Positions 45,581 through 57,485 of a stretch of DNA of 64,000 bases are shown one piece after another. The stretch is from Bilabrum cf. latius (lineage: Eukaryota > Bigyra: Bicosoecida > Bigyra > Bicosoecida): contig OZ237743.1 in NCBI GenBank assembly GCA_965178125.1, forward strand, positions 930,001-994,000, read 5' to 3'. The position numbers and the translations under genes were made by a program. The first letter of the stretch is position 1. Every line of letters starts with the position of its first letter. The notes under the pieces are model-generated. The model did not search any database, was not told where the DNA came from, and saw only the letters and a list, made by a program, of their open reading frames with translations.

Positions 45581-46576
45581 TCACCACTCCCAGATGTACG
45601 CCTCCCCCTCCCCCCAGTGGTCCTCCGCCCTGGGGCTCTCCTTGGACTTCCACAGGTCCAAGTAACCCTTGTCGCCGCCCACCGTGGCGTCGATGTAGAT
45701 GATGCCCTGCTTGCCCATGGCGCTCTCCTGGCCCTTCTTGAGGTGCTTGGGCTTGCCCAGCTTCCTCTCCAGAATGTTGTACAGGCAAGGGGCCGACACG
45801 GAAAGGAGGTCGCCCGACGCCGTCTTCACCTGCTTACCGGTGAACGGATCCGACTCCTCAAGCTTACTGCCTGCGGGCGGTTAGCATAGCAACATAAGTG
45901 AGACTTGGAGAGACTGGCGGGGTCGACCATCGCTGAGGCAGAACAAAACGAGGCTTCGTCGTCGGTGCGGCGCCGAAGCCTCGCGAACACTGTAACGAGG
46001 CAGGCTTCCGATGTCAAGAAGCAGGCCGACAAATCAACTGTTCAATCTATAAGACATCCATGAAAGTATTTGCGTTGCTGCGCAAGGCAAGCAGTCATAG
46101 CGAGAAAGATCGCATCGGCAGCCTTCCGTACACGTGTGCCAACATGGTCTCATACATCTGGGGACAGCTCGGCTACTTTCAATACAGCTCAAAAGAATGC
46201 CCCGTAATACTGCTCCAGACCACGGAAATCTACCCCCAACAGAAAGCAATCAGGCTGGGATCAGCTCACCAGTCGCATTCAACGCAACGCTCAGGCGCAA
46301 AGCGCTGTCATTGTCCTGCGAAAGAGGGCAGACATGACATAGACCACAATGTAACTGGTACGGAATTTATCGTGGGATCCTCCATCTGGTTCTTTGGAGC
46401 CGCATATGCTCGAATGGATCGCTCACCATCGGCTTCAGCGAACCCTTCAGGCCCTGGGCCTTGATCACGTCGCTGCACCCGTCCACTGGGTAGGCCTCCC
46501 ATAGTTCATCAAATGTACCATCTGCACCTCCAAGCTTATGACCGAGCGTATGTTGGGAACGAGCTGCACCTGCCAT
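45581..46576 (-). CDS. Tae4-like amidase-fold protein with substituted catalytic positions
   Basis: Three exons: 46576-46427, 46315-46270 (46 nt) and 45870-45581, with introns of 111 and 399 nt; phases agree; 161 residues; TGA stop. The pattern matches the Tae4 family of peptidoglycan amidases (type VI secretion effectors, with scattered eukaryotic homologues) in order and length: TFDELWEAYP near the N-terminus, DNDSALRLSVALNATG, LYNILERKLGKP, GKQGIIYIDA and GDKGYLDLW. In that family the second motif carries the catalytic Cys and the last a catalytic His; here I see Ser (NDSA) and Tyr (GYLDLW). So an active amidase is unlikely and a binding role is possible. No TAG codons and no signal peptide are seen. 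Family assignment is by motif memory, not a search. Confidence 0.55.
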
Positions 46577-46819
46577 TTTTTGCTTGCGAAAGTGACCAAT
46601 CGGTTTCAGCTGTGGATCTGATTTTCTTTGAAGGCTTTGTTGCGAGCGGAAATCTCTCAGGATTCGTCACCTGGAACAGTTGCTCGAATCTGTCCAGAAT
46701 ACATCTCCGTGCACCCTATCGAGTGTATTTCCATCATCAATGGAACGATAGGCTCAGCATAGGGGTGCAAGAAGTTCCGATGGCCGTAGTGAACATGAAC
46801 GGTCGTGCTAGGCGCTTGC

Positions 46820-47044
46820 ATGCGAAATTTAGAAGTGTCTCGCAAGACATGGTTACAACGAATAGAGATGTGCATCCGTGGTCAAAGAGTGGAGAAACTG
46901 CGTCAGCTTGAAGACAAAGCCCCAGAATTCGAAGCCTCCAGGGCAAACGAAGTAATTACTGCCGCCCTACATGAACACGAAGCAGCACCTCCTGGATACT
47001 TCCTGACGCCAACCAAATCAGTAGCACAACGAAAAGTTCATTGA
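46820..47044 (+). CDS. possible small ORF or terminal exon
   Basis: A 74-residue frame from ATG ends in TGA. It reads as a helical protein (CIRGQRVEKLRQLEDKAPEF, then HEHEAAPPGYFLTPTKSVAQ) and is more protein-like than overlapping frames. It could be the last exon of an unrecognised gene. It lies just upstream of the tRNA gene. Low confidence. Confidence 0.3.
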   Translation: MRNLEVSRKTWLQRIEMCIRGQRVEKLRQLEDKAPEFEASRANEVITAALHEHEAAPPGYFLTPTKSVAQRKVH

Positions 47045-47179
47045 TAACAACAATGTAATACTTACCACCTGAACGGCTTTATGATAGGGACTGTCGCTCA
47101 ACTTCCAAAGTGATCGTGAAGGGCAATCAATAGCGCTAAACACTTATATGTATATATCGATTTAGCGTCGCAGCTAGAT

Positions 47180-47252
47180 GCCTGTATAGCTCAGTTGGTA
47201 GAGTGACTGTTTCGTAATCAGTTGGTCCTCGGTTCGATCCCGAGTGTAGGCA
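47180..47252 (+). tRNA. tRNA-Thr: tRNA-Thr (anticodon CGU)
   Basis: A 73-nt cloverleaf without intron. Acceptor GCCTGTA pairs with TGTAGGC (two G-U pairs), discriminator A. The D arm holds the A box TAGCTCAGTTGGTAGAG. The anticodon loop is TTCGTAA with anticodon CGT, reading ACG. T stem CTCGG/CCGAG encloses TTCGATC (B box GGTTCGATCCC). The closing pair of the anticodon stem is a T-T mismatch. It decodes Thr, so it is not the tRNA that would read UAG. Confidence 0.93.
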
Positions 47253-47256
47253 CATC

Positions 47257-47261
47257 TTTTT
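47257..47261 (+). terminator. RNA polymerase III terminator
   Basis: A run of five T residues begins 5 nt after the tRNA 3' end, the usual Pol III stop signal. Confidence 0.75.
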
Positions 47262-47476
47262 GGTATTTGCACGTGGCACGTTGTCAGTTCGAGTGACTAG
47301 TTCGAGTGATTACTTCTAGAAACGTTTGCTTCATCAATTTTTTCCTATGCTGTTCGTGTATACACTGAGACGCTTCTTGTTTTTTGCAACAAATTTCCCC
47401 CCCACTCATCACACCATCATGCTTGCCAACAACCGAAACCGGCGGAAAGCAATCCCACGGCGGCACTGTTGTAGCT

Positions 47477-50400
47477 ATGGGATGCGGATCATCATCCCCT
47501 GTGCTTGAAGCTGCTGGCAGCGAAATCACGTCATCTAGTCCAGTATCTTCAGCTGGCAAAGATGGCGGCGTGACAGCCCAGCAGAAGTTGCAAGATTCCG
47601 CTGCCCTTCATGAGCAACAAGTGGCCCGCATACCTGACGGTGTGCAAGGAAACGTCCAGACTAGCTGCTCAATGAATGTAGCTGCAGAGTTGCTTCCTTC
47701 CCAGATGGCGCTGCAGTGTGGGGCCCAGAGTGGAAGCGTTTAGGTTGTGCTGGAGCACCCGAACGCCGACCTGCTGGCTACCGTGCAGCGTGCAGCGAAA
47801 GGGTTGCGTTTCTCTGCCAACGGATTTATTCCAGAGCATTTGCCATAGAAGAGTACGAAGACCCTCGCTGATATTTACAGAGAGGAGCTGTTGATTCGTC
47901 GGCGGCTGGCTTCAGTGCTAATCGGGTGAGGTCATATGCTTGCCAGCGCTACTAGTATGGAAGCCTGCGCTTCAGGCTATTCCTATTCGGGTTTCACAAA
48001 CCGGTGCCAAGTGGTTGTCAGGTTCGTAAGGCATTTGGCGGCATACACCCACCTAGAGTTGCCGTTGGGTCGCATGATCGCTTGTGGTCGCTCTGCATTC
48101 CACCGGTGTTGGACTGCGTCGTTCATTTGACTTAATTTCGCAGGGCTTTAAAAACAGCCGGTGGCTCTGTGAAAGCCACTTCGACTCTACCAGCGCCTGC
48201 AGTGCCGCCGAAAAGCACGCCTCGGCCGCCAGGCGCGCCTGTGTTTCTTCGCAGCCGCCGCATGGCGCAGTGGACCATCAGCGGACATCTGCAAACCGCG
48301 TTGGACTTGCTGTAGTTCCCATCCATCGCGGGAGACTAGGGCAGGCCGCTGTCCCGGTCCGCCAATCTTGTGGCGCAAGCGGTCGCCGCCGCCGCCCGCG
48401 AGGTCGGTGCCACGCAGCGACCCTCGGGAGACGGCAGGGCCCCGCTCCTCAGCGGAAACTCCGTCGTGAGAGGCGGCGGCGCCCGGGCGGGACACCTGGC
48501 TGGCGGGCTCAGCCCAGGCACCCCCACGGGGTCCTCCCCCTCCTCCTCCAGCTGCACCTCCAGGCTGCGCACAACGAGCCTGGCGAAGGAGCTGCACGGC
48601 CTCCAGTTCGCCAAGCCCTTCAGCAAGGGAGGGTTCGGGAAGGTGCTGCTCGCCGCCGAGATGCGGGGCATGGTGCGGGACCCTGCGACTGGGAATGTGA
48701 CGAGTGCGGCCACGATGGCGGTGAAGGCGATCGACCTGGCCAAGCTGAGGGGCAGGAGGGAGAAGATGCTCAAGCGGTGCAAAGAGGTGAGATGCCGAGG
48801 ACTCAGGGCGTTCATGCACAGTCTAGTCGAGAAAAGACGCGCACGCGTGCTCGCTGCGCTGCCCTGCAAATCGAGTCGGCGTTGGTACGTACTCCTGGCA
48901 GCATCTCTCCACTGCATTCAAGTATGCATCTCCCGTGTTTCGATTTGACCGCTACCCTCGCAGGAATCCGCATTCGCCCGCATCGCCGGGGCTGATGGGG
49001 GCCCTTTCGTGGCCAACATCCTGGCAGAGTTCGAGTCGTAGTCGCAGCTGGTGCTGCTGCAGGAATTCGTGCCCGGAGGCGATCTCTATTCACTGCTTAG
49101 GGGGGTGGGCAGACTCAAGGAGTCGCTGGCCTGCCGGGTGGTGGCTGAGGTCCTCCTCTCGCTCCTGCACATGCACCGGCTGGGCATCCTACACCGAGAT
49201 CTGAAGAGCGAGAACGTCCTCATCACGGCCGAGGGCCACCTGAAGCTCATCGACTTCGGGCTGGCAGCGGACGAGCTGGAGCAGACGGGCCAGAGGCTCA
49301 CCGACGGGCCGCAGCTGCGCGTGCCCAAAGACCACTGGATCGTCAAGGCCTCCCTTCCCCCCGCCGATGACAGCGCCCCCATGCCCAGCTCGGACCCCTT
49401 GTCGCTGGAACCCCTAGAGCACAGGCCGGACGGGCGAGGGAACACCCGCCCCCTCTCCACGGGCAGGGACACGGTCGTGGGGCCGGGCAGCAGCAGGGTG
49501 ACCCGTGCGGGGGGCAGCAGGGAACAAAGGGACCCCTCCGCCAGCACGGCCAGCGGTGGGGAACAAGGCACGCCCCGGACCACCACCTCGAGTGCGGCGA
49601 GTGCGGGGGGGCTGCAGGGCAGGAGGCAGTCGCCACGGTCCTGGGGCAAGCACCAGGCGGCGGAGCTGGCGGCGGAGCTGGCGGCGACAGGGGGTCAAGC
49701 GGGCCTGTCTGCAGAGTCGCAGCAGGCCACCGGTGCCTCGGCTGTGGGAGCCAGCGATGTCCGTGGGTTCTCCGTGAGCAGCATGGGAGGCGCTGACGGC
49801 GGGACTCAGGCGGTGCAGGGGGGTCACCGCTCGGTGCAGGTGATGCACCCCCAGCTGCAAACTGTGCAGGAGAGAGAGAGCCAGGGGAGCAGCTCGGGGG
49901 ACGCCGACGACGCAGCCGTCACCCGCAACCCTGTCAAGAGCGCCTTCAAGGGTGGCAAGAAGGAGGGCTTCTCCGGTACCGGCGGGGTGCAGTCCACTGT
50001 GACGACCCAGGGAACAAGCGATTCGACGGACGACGCCGTGGGGATGTAGACCACGGGCAGCGTGCCTGGCTCCAGCGACACCACGCCCTCCAGGCCCCTC
50101 CCTGCCTCGCATTCGAACCCTCTGTCCGGGATCGGAGCCGGAGCAGGGGCTGCTGGGGGAACAGTGGGCCCCAATGGCACCAGCGTCAGCAAGGTGTCGC
50201 CTCTCAGCGCGGCATTGAACCCCGCTCCTGCCGTCGTGATCACGGCGAATCCTGCGGCTGCTGCTGGTGTCAAGCCACCACCGGACGCGGCTGGCGCAGT
50301 CGGTGCTGGCGGCACCGAGGGCGGCAGGAAGCAGAGGCACTGGTCGAAAGGGGGCAGGCCGAATCCAGTGGCAGTTTAGGTGGTCAACGAGGGCAGCACT

Positions 50401-51660
50401 GCCGAGGGCGCCACTGGGATCACCTCCACGGCAGAGCACTCGCACTCGCTGGGTGCCGCGTGGCGACTGGAGGACAGCATATCCTCGCCGGGGTGGAAGC
50501 AGGCTAAGGCGAAACTCAGGAGGACTAGCAGAGACACCAGGGCGGCTGCAAAGGGTAAGCAGAAGGGTGGCAAGCACGGCACACCGGCTGCTGCTGCTGC
50601 CGCTGGGTCCGGTGCTGGTGCAGGTGGGGGTGCCTCCAAGGGCGGGGGCGTGTGGGACACTGGCCCGTACACGGGGCCGGGCAACGACCCTGAAGTCCAG
50701 AAGCAGATGCGCGGCATGGACAGCGGCAGCAGCACTCCGGATGCAGACGTGGCGGCCGCGGGATCGAACCCCACTCACCTGGGAGGTGGCCCGCCCCCCC
50801 CCTTGCTGGCGGGCATGTCCAACCGGGCCAGCGACGCCTCGTATGCCTCTGGGCTGTCGAGCAGGGCCATCACGCCGAGCTCCAATGCCATGTCGCAGGT
50901 GAGGCTGCAGTCCCAGGCGAGCCAGGGGTCGGTCAGGGGGGGTGCCGGGAGTTTCGGGGGTGCCCCCACCTCGGGGTCAGAGAGGCCGGGGAGTGCTGGT
51001 CGGCTGGGCAGGCAGCGCCTCGCGCTGGCGATGAAGGGTCCTGTGGAGGCGGAGTTTGCCTCCGCCGGTGGTCTCGAGAAGACGGCGGATTTGTCCACGA
51101 ATGCGATGGAGAGGGAGGTCGCGGGGGGCAAGGCGAGAAGGGGGGCGCGCTGGAGGCGGTTCTCCGGTGTGGGCACGACCGCCTTTTTGGCCCCCGAGGT
51201 GGTAGCGGGGACGGGACACGGCTATGCGAGCGATTACTGGGCGCTGGGCGTGCTCATGTTCCAGTGCCTCACCGGCAAGACGCCCTTCCGGGTCAAGGGC
51301 CAGACGCAGCAGACCTACCGCAACATCCTCAAGGGGAGGGTGACCTGGCCCAGGGGCACCGAGTCCAGAGTGAGCAGCGAGGCCAAGCAGTTGCTCAAGA
51401 TTTTGCTCACCCTGGATCCGTCCAAGAGGGTGGGCAGCGACGGGCCGGAGCGGGCCTTTGAGAGGCTCATGGACCACGCCTGGTTCAAAAAGTACAAGAT
51501 CGACTGGCGGTCGCTCCACGAGGGAGACGGGCCATTCGTGCCCGTTCTACAAGGGTGCTTGGACACGGGGTATTTCGAGGAGATGCACGGCATCTCGGAG
51601 TTTGCGTTCAGTGGCGGGGACGAGGATATTGCCGGTGCAAGCGACGAGCTCGGCTTTTGA
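47477..51660 (+). CDS. N-myristoylation-motif protein kinase K1 with split catalytic domain
   Basis: Three exons (47477-47925, 48144-48786, 48964-51660) with introns of 218 and 177 nt; 1262 residues; TGA stop. The N-terminus MGCGSSSP fits N-myristoylation plus palmitoylation. Kinase N-lobe: glycine loop FSKGGFGKVLLA, AVKAID lysine; then HRDLKSENVL and DFG (Asp ~461). About 640 low-complexity residues follow before GTTAFLAPE (~1107) and the C-lobe (ASDYWALGVLMFQCLTGKTP), ending with an AGC-type tail. An insert between DFG and APE is the layout of Greatwall/MAST kinases. In-frame TAGs: 47741, 47846, 48313, 48337, 49039, 50047, 50377. The exon 2/3 junction, MLKRCKE|ESAFARI, matches that in K2 and K3. 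Converges on K2. Confidence 0.88.
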
Positions 51661-52023
51661 CTCGGTCTTTTGAGAGTGTATCCAAAAAAGTTGTCGCCGC
51701 TACTTCTGCCACTTTGGTTCATCTGCGAATCGTAATACTTAATTCTTGGTGATTCAATTGTGTCAGTTCGGTCAAATTGCTGAGGAGCGTGGCGTCAAAG
51801 GCATCTGAGACCGTAATTGCATCCGATCGGCTCGGAGTTTTTCCAATACAGAAATCGAGGTCGGTGATACGTGTGCAGCGAATGCAAAGCTGCTCATAAC
51901 ATATCATATCATACCAGAGACAATCCACATGATGGGGAGGGTCAACACTGCAGCCCATCTTGATTCCCTCCTCCGTTCCACCGGCCCCTTCATCACACGA
52001 GCCAAGTGCAGACACTGCTCGAT
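51661..52023. other. intergenic between convergent kinase genes
   Basis: 3' flanks of K1 (+) and K2 (-). The last ~50 bp next to K2 are shared with the K3 3' flank. No gene was seen. Confidence 0.5.
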
Positions 52024-52870
52024 TCAATACCGCAAGCCCCTCATCGACGCCTACTCTGTGGAGCTACCGCTGGAGAGGCGCCCATCGTCAATCGGAGTAG
52101 ACACCCTGCCGCCACTCATGGCAGCGCCCACGCCTGGCTTGGGCGCGGCACTCGACCCCAGGTTCGGCATGGGCGCCGACATCCCGTCGTTGTCGGCATC
52201 TCGCATCCCAAGCATCACCCCGTCTTCCTCGTCCTCGTCTTCGTCCTCGTCCTCGCTGTCTGAGGGCCATGCCATTGCCTTGGCGCCTCCATCAGCAGTG
52301 TTGCCTGCATCGACCGCCTCTGCCCCATCCTCCTCGGCAGCATCTCCCCATTCGGGTGCGAGCGGCTCCGTCAGCTCAAATTCACTCAGATCCGTCTGGC
52401 GCTCAAAGTATCCCGTGTCCATGGGACCCCTCAGCTTCGGCACATACGGGCCCGGCTTGTCGTACAGCTTGGACCAGTCCACTCCGTGCTTCACGAACCA
52501 CGGGTGGTTCCTCAGCTCCTCAAAAGCCGCCTCGGGCCCCTTGCCCCCGATCCGGTCCTCCACGCTGGGCTCGAACAGCCTGGACAACAAGTCCTGCGCC
52601 TCCGGACTCATCCTCTCCTGCGCGCCCGCGGGCCACCTGATCTTGCGATACAGGATGTTGTCATACGTGCGGCTCACGCTGCGGCTGTCCCGGAAAGGAG
52701 TCCTGCCGGTGAGGCACTGGAACATGAGCACGCCCAGCGCCCAGTAGTCGCTCGCATAGCCGTGCCCCTTGCCAGTGATCAGCTCGGGAGCCAAGAAGGC
52801 AGTCGTGCCCACAGCCGAGTACCTTCTCCAGGCAGTCCCAGTGTAGGCGGGATCGTTCCTGTCGAACTAG
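52010..52870. repeat. K2 3' block duplicated in K3
   Basis: About 860 bp nearly identical to 57472-58332, covering the kinase C-lobe, the stop codon and some 3' flank. I count roughly ten differences by eye. Outside the block the two genes are much more diverged. Confidence 0.88.
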
Positions 52871-55800
52871 GCGCGCTCGCCGTGTCCACTGCTCGATTCC
52901 AGGGATGCCATGCCTGGACCAGCTGTGGACCACTTGGTCGCGCCTGGCTAATTCGACCTCGACACGGGCGCCTGGCCCTTCTGGCTTACTTCACGCTTCC
53001 GATGGTCCTTGGCCGCTGCAGCGCCAGAGGCAGACTGTGCTGTCCTAGATTTGGCAGGCGTGCCCTATTCTCGCGCGCCTACCTGCTCTGGACCTGATTG
53101 CCCCCCTGCAAGGCGCGAGATCTTACCAAGTCCGATTGAGCGTGCTCCACGGGCACCACCGGGCTAAGATGCGGGGCAGCTTCTGGGCGTGAGGGCTGCA
53201 GGGGCAGCTGATACCGTCTATTTGCTGCTCATCAGTGGCATCTGTGGCATTGGGCCGCCTGGCCCATTGACATGCTTGCGTGTGCCACCAACCAACTGCT
53301 ACTGGTTGCCTCTAGCCAGCTTGCCCCGTGCACTTGCCGCCAGAGCCACCTCATCGTCCACCACCAGTGCTTGCCTCCCCTGCTAGGCTCGCACACTATC
53401 ATTTCCATGGTCGTTGCTCTGCATTGGAGTGCAAGACAGGATCCCGTTGGAGGCAGCAGCAAACGCCCTTCCAGCAGTCTCGCTGGCGCTGTTGGTCGAC
53501 GTCGGGTCCGTGCTTCCACTACCGGTGCAACCGCTCGTGGTGGCGTCGTCTTCCTCGCCATTGTCACTGTCATCCGAATCACCATCCCTTGACCTGCTGC
53601 ACTGCATGGCCTCGCTGCCTGGCGCAAGCTTGCTATCGACAGGGCTCGATTGCACCGCTGTGCTTGGCTTGAGTATCCCCCGCAGTGTAGAGATACCGCT
53701 GTGCTACGGTGAGGCTAAGGTAGACGATGGTGCCTGAGTCTAAACCAAAGCAGGAACATTCCCCCCAGGACCATATGGCAAAGCTGTAGTGCCAGCATTT
53801 GCGCCCTCGCTGAAGGAGGCCAGTCCACCTGTCTCGCTCTGCTGCATGGCATCATCCTGGCTGCGATGAGCACTGCCTTCGTATTTGTCGCTTGACTGCT
53901 CCTTGGCCGTGTGCAGGGCCTGTTCAATGGCTTGGCCCTGGCACCAGCTGGACGAGGATGTGGTCACTTGCTGCCTCTGGGCGCGTGTCTTCCGGCACCG
54001 CCGCCGTCGCCGTCGGTTTCGCATTAACGGTCCGCGATTCAGGCTATCAGATGCATTCTCGTCACATCCGCCCTCAGTTGTCCTCATGCTTGCACCCTGC
54101 ACTAGCGGCTGCGGTGGCCGGGGTTTCCCTTCCCGAGCACTACCAGCAGCAATAGCACCGCCACCGACACCGACACCGCCGCTTACTCCAACTGAGGACG
54201 ACGACGAGTGCGCTGCACTGGCATGCACTGCACCTGCGCAAGGACCTCGAAGGCTTGCCTGCGTGGGTGCTACTGGTCCCAGCACGCCGACAGAGTCCAC
54301 CGATGAGCCTGCGCTGATGCCTTCGCTCTGCCCGGTTGCGACCACCACAGTACCGGGCTTGTTGGTCCGGTAGACGTCGTCGCTTGCGTGGTACGCTGCA
54401 GACCGCGAGGATGCTGCAGCCTCTGTGATGCCCTTGCCTTCACTTGCACATCCCGTGGGCCTGGGCATGGCCACCACTGCCACCCCAGACCCCGACCGCG
54501 ACTCCATCTGCACCTGCCCGGGCGGTTGGGCTCCCCTTGGGGTCGGGGGCCGCTGGATGGAGCGGTCTGTCGTAACCGGGTCTTGCATACCGCCGTGGCC
54601 GATGGCCAGCAGCCCACGCATGTTGAGCATTTCCTCTTCGGGCTGTGCCTTTTGCTCCTGTCGAAGCGCAGCGGCACCATTTGTCGCTTCCGATTCCTGA
54701 TATTTACACGACATGACCATCGCACCACTCATCGCACCCTTTGAATCGGAGGACCCGGAGCCAGAAGTGTTCCCAACCTGCCCTGCGCCCCTTGTGCTCG
54801 ACTCTTCGAACGTGTCACGCAACCTGACGTCACTGCCCACGGCGGCACCTGCAGAGATACCGGTCTCACGGGTGCCGGTAGTGGCCTGAACAGCCCCATT
54901 GCCGGGGCGGGTAACACTGGAAGGGCCTAATTCACTCGTCAGACATCCTCCCGCAGCCGCTCTTTGCTCATCCAGAGGCTCGCACGCTTTTTCACACCTC
55001 GCCTCTCTCCTCTCGGCGGTCTTGGTCCTCTCGTGTGCCCTCTTCAATTCAGTAGCTCTGTGCGATTCCACCACTTTTTCGTACACAGTTCTGCGGCGAA
55101 GCACCTCTATCTCCACCGCCCCCGCTCGCTTCATGGGGACTAGCTCCTCCAACATGAACGAAGAAGGGCCAGCCACTGGCTGCAAGTGCTAAGGAGGCCG
55201 TGTCCTGCCCTCGGTACTTGTACTCATCCCGCGGTAGCCTTGGTAGCCTCCAGCGCGCAATCCTGATGAGGTGGAACGCAGCGGGGGCTCCTTTCGTGAG
55301 CCGTGTGGGGTGTCATGCATTCCACCATGGCGAAACGTTGGTGTTCCCTGGTTTGATGTTCCCAAGGCACCGTGCACGCTTGACCCAAAGATCGTGGAGC
55401 TCCTCCCAGCCAGCCGTACCCCGCCCGCCGTCCTGTCGCTTCCCACCGTGTCGCTTGCCATTCCGGCATCCACCTCATTCTTGCGTGAGCCGCTCGACGC
55501 AGCCTGTGAGCCGACTGTACCGTGGGGCAGCACCAACGCAGCGGCGGTGCCTTTGGCCTATTGACTGCGAGAAAGTCGGGCTTGATGCTTTTGGTCGCGT
55601 CTTGATCGCTCTCCTGCCTCATCATGCAGAGCCACTCTGGATCGCATCTACCTCCGGTGCAATACGGCTGCTTGCCACCTCTCGATCGTGCCTGACGGTA
55701 CCAACCTTCTACCTTCGTGAGCGCATGGCTTGGTGAGAATCTCCAGCTCGTCCGCTGCCAGCCCGAAATCGATGAGCTTCAGGTGGCCCTCGGCCGTGAT

Positions 55801-56999
55801 GAGGACGTTCTCGCTCTTCAGGTCTCGGTGCAGGATGCCCAGCCGGTGCAGGTGCGCAATGCTCATGACAATCTCTGCCATCATTTTCGCTGCGTTGTCC
55901 TCCGGCAGGTGCCGAATGCCCTTTAGGAGAGAGTAAAGGTCGCCCCCTGGCACGAACTCCTGCACGACAACGAGTTTGGTCCTCGTCGTTATCCATCCGT
56001 AAATCTTTGCAACGAATGGATTCCTATCAACAGAGGCGAGGGCCGCAATGGTGGGTTCCTGCGAAACGGCAAGTCGAGTGCACAGAGCGAAATCTCGGCA
56101 AGTCGCGTCCGGCAGTGCCGCTGTCGGCACTCAACTTCGGCGATGAATTCGTGAATAAAGTGGGGCGAGTGAGCGGAGCGTGTTGAAGGTCGTTTTCTCA
56201 CCTGCTGGCATCTTTGGAGCATGTTTGACCCTCTCTGGCGAAGTCCGAGCAAGTCAATAGCCTTGGCGACCCTGACAGTCTTGAGGACGTCCAACGAATC
56301 GCTGCCAGTGTTGGTATTGTGTCCGAGCGAATCAGACTTCGGTCGAGCCAGCATCACGCGACCAAATCCGCCTTTCGCGTATGGTTTGAGGAATGCCAAG
56401 CTTTCAAGATATAAAGTGTGTGCGTCTTGCGACTACTCATGCCTCCCGCCGGTCGCCCTGCGTCGCACCGAAGGAAGCATCCGCTCGCATGCACCGACGA
56501 CTTGTCGCACGCAAGAAGACACCTCATCGGGCCATACTGCGTTGTGCTCCACAAACTGCATCAAATCAGCCAAAATTGAGCGATCGATGGTAGCCTTAGC
56601 CTCCTTTTCCAGTGCAAATCGAGTGACCGCATACGATCGCTGCGTGCCTCCAGTTCTGCATCCAATGGAAGAATATGCCAGCGCAAGCAGCCTTCGAAGC
56701 ACAATTATAGTAGATCGCTACACCTCCGGTCCAAAACGGCGGGAAAGCTCCAAGCTCTGGACACTTAGAGATGCAACGGCGTCATCCAGGTCGGCAACTA
56801 CTGTCGTCCGACCGTGGCCTCCTTGCACCAAATTCTCCGCCAAAACTGTCAAACTACAGATGCTAAGATTAACCGGCACGCCTTTCTTTGCGACTGTATC
56901 CTCAAACGGCGCTGACGGAGGAGACTGGCCTTGGTGATGCTGATGCGATGGCCACATCTCCTTTTCTACTTCACCATGAAGCGACAGGTTGCAGCCCAT
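52024..56999 (-). CDS. N-myristoylation-motif protein kinase K2 with split catalytic domain
   Basis: Exons 56999-56202 and 56058-52024 flank a 143-nt intron; 1610 residues; TGA stop. The start is MGCNLSLHGE (myristoyl/palmitoyl-type). Glycine loop YAKGGFGRVMLA, VAKAID lysine, QEFVPGGDLYSLL hinge, HRDLKSENVL and DFG (Asp ~363). An insertion of about 990 disordered residues follows, then GTTAFLAPE (~1356) and the C-lobe. The insert contains a coiled Arg/Glu segment, acidic stretches and a basic RNRRRRRRCRKTR patch resembling a nuclear localisation signal. About 15 TAGs are in frame, including 55648, 55558, 55189, 53740 and 52051. The one at 55191-55189 aligns with a CAG in K3. The C-lobe block is nearly identical to K3 in DNA. 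Confidence 0.87.
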
Positions 57000-57485
57000 T
57001 TCTCCAAAGTTCGGTTACCCAGACAAAATTCAAATCAAACTTTTTGGAATTGAGAGGCTGCAATACTCATATTGCTTTGCATTGCAAGCAAGTGAACTGC
57101 ACAATCAGCTGCTTGCGACCGAATCGTCCCCACTTGGGGGGGGGGGCAGCCGAAAACAATGAACTTTCCGTGGCGGTCGCCAATGCCAAGGTAAGGTGGA
57201 ACCAGGACAAGCAGGGCCCTAAGGCTGAGTGGTTGGCTCCAGTAGTGCCCAGGTAGCTCAGGACGCAGTGTAAAAGTTCCGGATACTCTTGGGGCAAGCG
57301 TTCAAGTCCACAACTGGCAGACATGTCACCGCATCACTGCGACCCAAACCAAGCTGCAGCTCATCGGCCAATGGCGCTCCAAAGCGGTTCATTGTCAATC
57401 GGCGTGGACACCCTACCACCATTGCAGCCCCTACTTCGATCCACCGCCCCTTCATCGCACGAGCCAAGTGCAGACACTGCTCGAT
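57000..57485. other. intergenic between K2 and K3
   Basis: 5' flank of K2 and 3' flank of K3. It contains a run of ten G (about 57127-57136) and, near 57395-57440, a short imperfect copy of sequence from the adjacent kinase C-terminal coding region. No gene was seen. Confidence 0.45.

Noticed and set aside
46513-46911. 132-codon plus-strand ORF
   Set aside because: Overlaps exon 1 of the Tae4-like gene on the other strand and has no recognisable features.
49505-50778. Long antisense ORFs across the kinase K1 insert
   Set aside because: The plus-strand frame joins both kinase lobes continuously; the minus-strand frames carry no motif.
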